Below, one piece after another: positions 6,097-6,264 of a stretch of DNA of 6,264 bases (its first letter is position 1; each line of letters starts with the position of its first letter). The notes under the pieces were generated by a model. The model searched no databases. It was not told the origin of the DNA and saw only the letters and a list, made by a program, of their open reading frames with translations. A program made the position numbers and the translations under genes. The DNA lies in assembly GCA_039933015.1 (NCBI GenBank), contig JBDTOX010000128.1, positions 1 to 6,264 on the forward strand, written 5' to 3'. Origin of the DNA: JBDTOX01 sp039933015. Its GTDB lineage: Bacteria; Pseudomonadota; Gammaproteobacteria; Burkholderiales; Methylophilaceae.

Positions 6097-6264
6097 CGTA
6101 GCCGATGCGCTTAACCTTTTCTTCCAGCAGCAATTGCGTGACGCTGGCGAAATCAATCTGAAAACGAAAAACATCGATCAAGGGCAAGCCCAGCACCTCG
6201 CCCAACAGTGCGCGAATAACGCCACCGTGGGTGACGACAACATAGGCTTTAGCTGGCTTAGCGC
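6086..6264 (-). CDS. cobC: Histidine phosphatase C-terminus, probably alpha-ribazole phosphatase (CobC), partial at window edge
   Basis: A reading frame open from the window edge (complete codons from 6262 downward) gives 58 C-terminal residues and a TAA stop. It contains VVVTHGGVIRALLGEVLGLPL, shown here as VVVTHGG followed by VIRALL. This is the second active-site motif of the phosphoglycerate-mutase-like histidine phosphatases, in which the His of THGG helps bind the phosphate. The tail (DFASVTQLLL, then GYVNR) follows the family's usual serine-containing strand and short final strand. Among such phosphatases the neighbourhood of cobQ and cobU makes CobC, which removes phosphate from alpha-ribazole phosphate or adenosylcobalamin phosphate, the likely identity; a generic phosphatase cannot be excluded from 58 residues. 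The N-terminal RHG motif is outside the window. The gene is co-directional with cobQ and may share its transcript across a 150-base spacer. Confidence 0.8.
   Translation of the reverse strand, partial: AKPAKAYVVVTHGGVIRALLGEVLGLPLIDVFRFQIDFASVTQLLLEEKVKRIGYVNR

Noticed and set aside
6160..6175. Possible frameshift in the phosphatase gene at the T-run following GATG
   Set aside because: Recounting the plus strand gives five A bases at 6167-6171, which keeps the frame open through the normal C-terminus.

Overview
The window is a compact cluster for the late steps of adenosylcobalamin (vitamin B12) synthesis and corrinoid salvage. The protein sequences look proteobacterial. A BtuM-type cobalamin transporter, a CobO-type adenosyltransferase and BluB together suggest a betaproteobacterium, possibly of the Nitrosomonadales/Methylophilaceae kind. 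That assignment is inference from family resemblance only.

Plus strand, 2-4499: six genes packed head to tail, almost certainly one transcription unit. They are btuM (cobalamin uptake), cobO (corrinoid adenosyltransferase), cobB/cbiA (a,c-diamide synthase), bluB (dimethylbenzimidazole synthase), a BtuF-like corrinoid-binding protein without a signal peptide, and cobU/cobP (cobinamide kinase/guanylyltransferase). Three junctions are 4-base stop/start overlaps (GTGA, ATGA, TTGA), one gap is 4 bases and one is 39 bases. The promoter and any riboswitch for this operon lie before the window.

Minus strand: cobQ (cobyric acid synthase) runs 5935-4430 and meets cobU tail to tail with a 70-base coding overlap. 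Upstream of cobQ on the same strand is the C-terminal end of a histidine phosphatase, probably cobC (alpha-ribazole phosphatase), cut by the window edge.

Between cobQ and cobC, on the plus strand at 5926-6096, is what I read as a decayed 5' end of cobD/cbiB (cobinamide-phosphate synthase). It keeps the HPLVGFG signature, then changes frame and stops; the remaining roughly 80% of the gene is absent here.

How the genes work together: BtuM imports cobalamin. CobB amidates the a and c side chains, CobO adds the adenosyl group and CobQ amidates four further side chains. CobD, only a remnant here, would attach the aminopropanol arm. CobU activates adenosylcobinamide to the GDP form. BluB makes the lower base, and CobC removes a phosphate near the end of nucleotide-loop assembly. 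No ring-building genes, cobS, cobT or BtuCD transporter genes are in the window. The most notable points are the cobD remnant, the solitary BtuM with its conserved cysteine, and the leaderless BtuF-like protein within the same operon.
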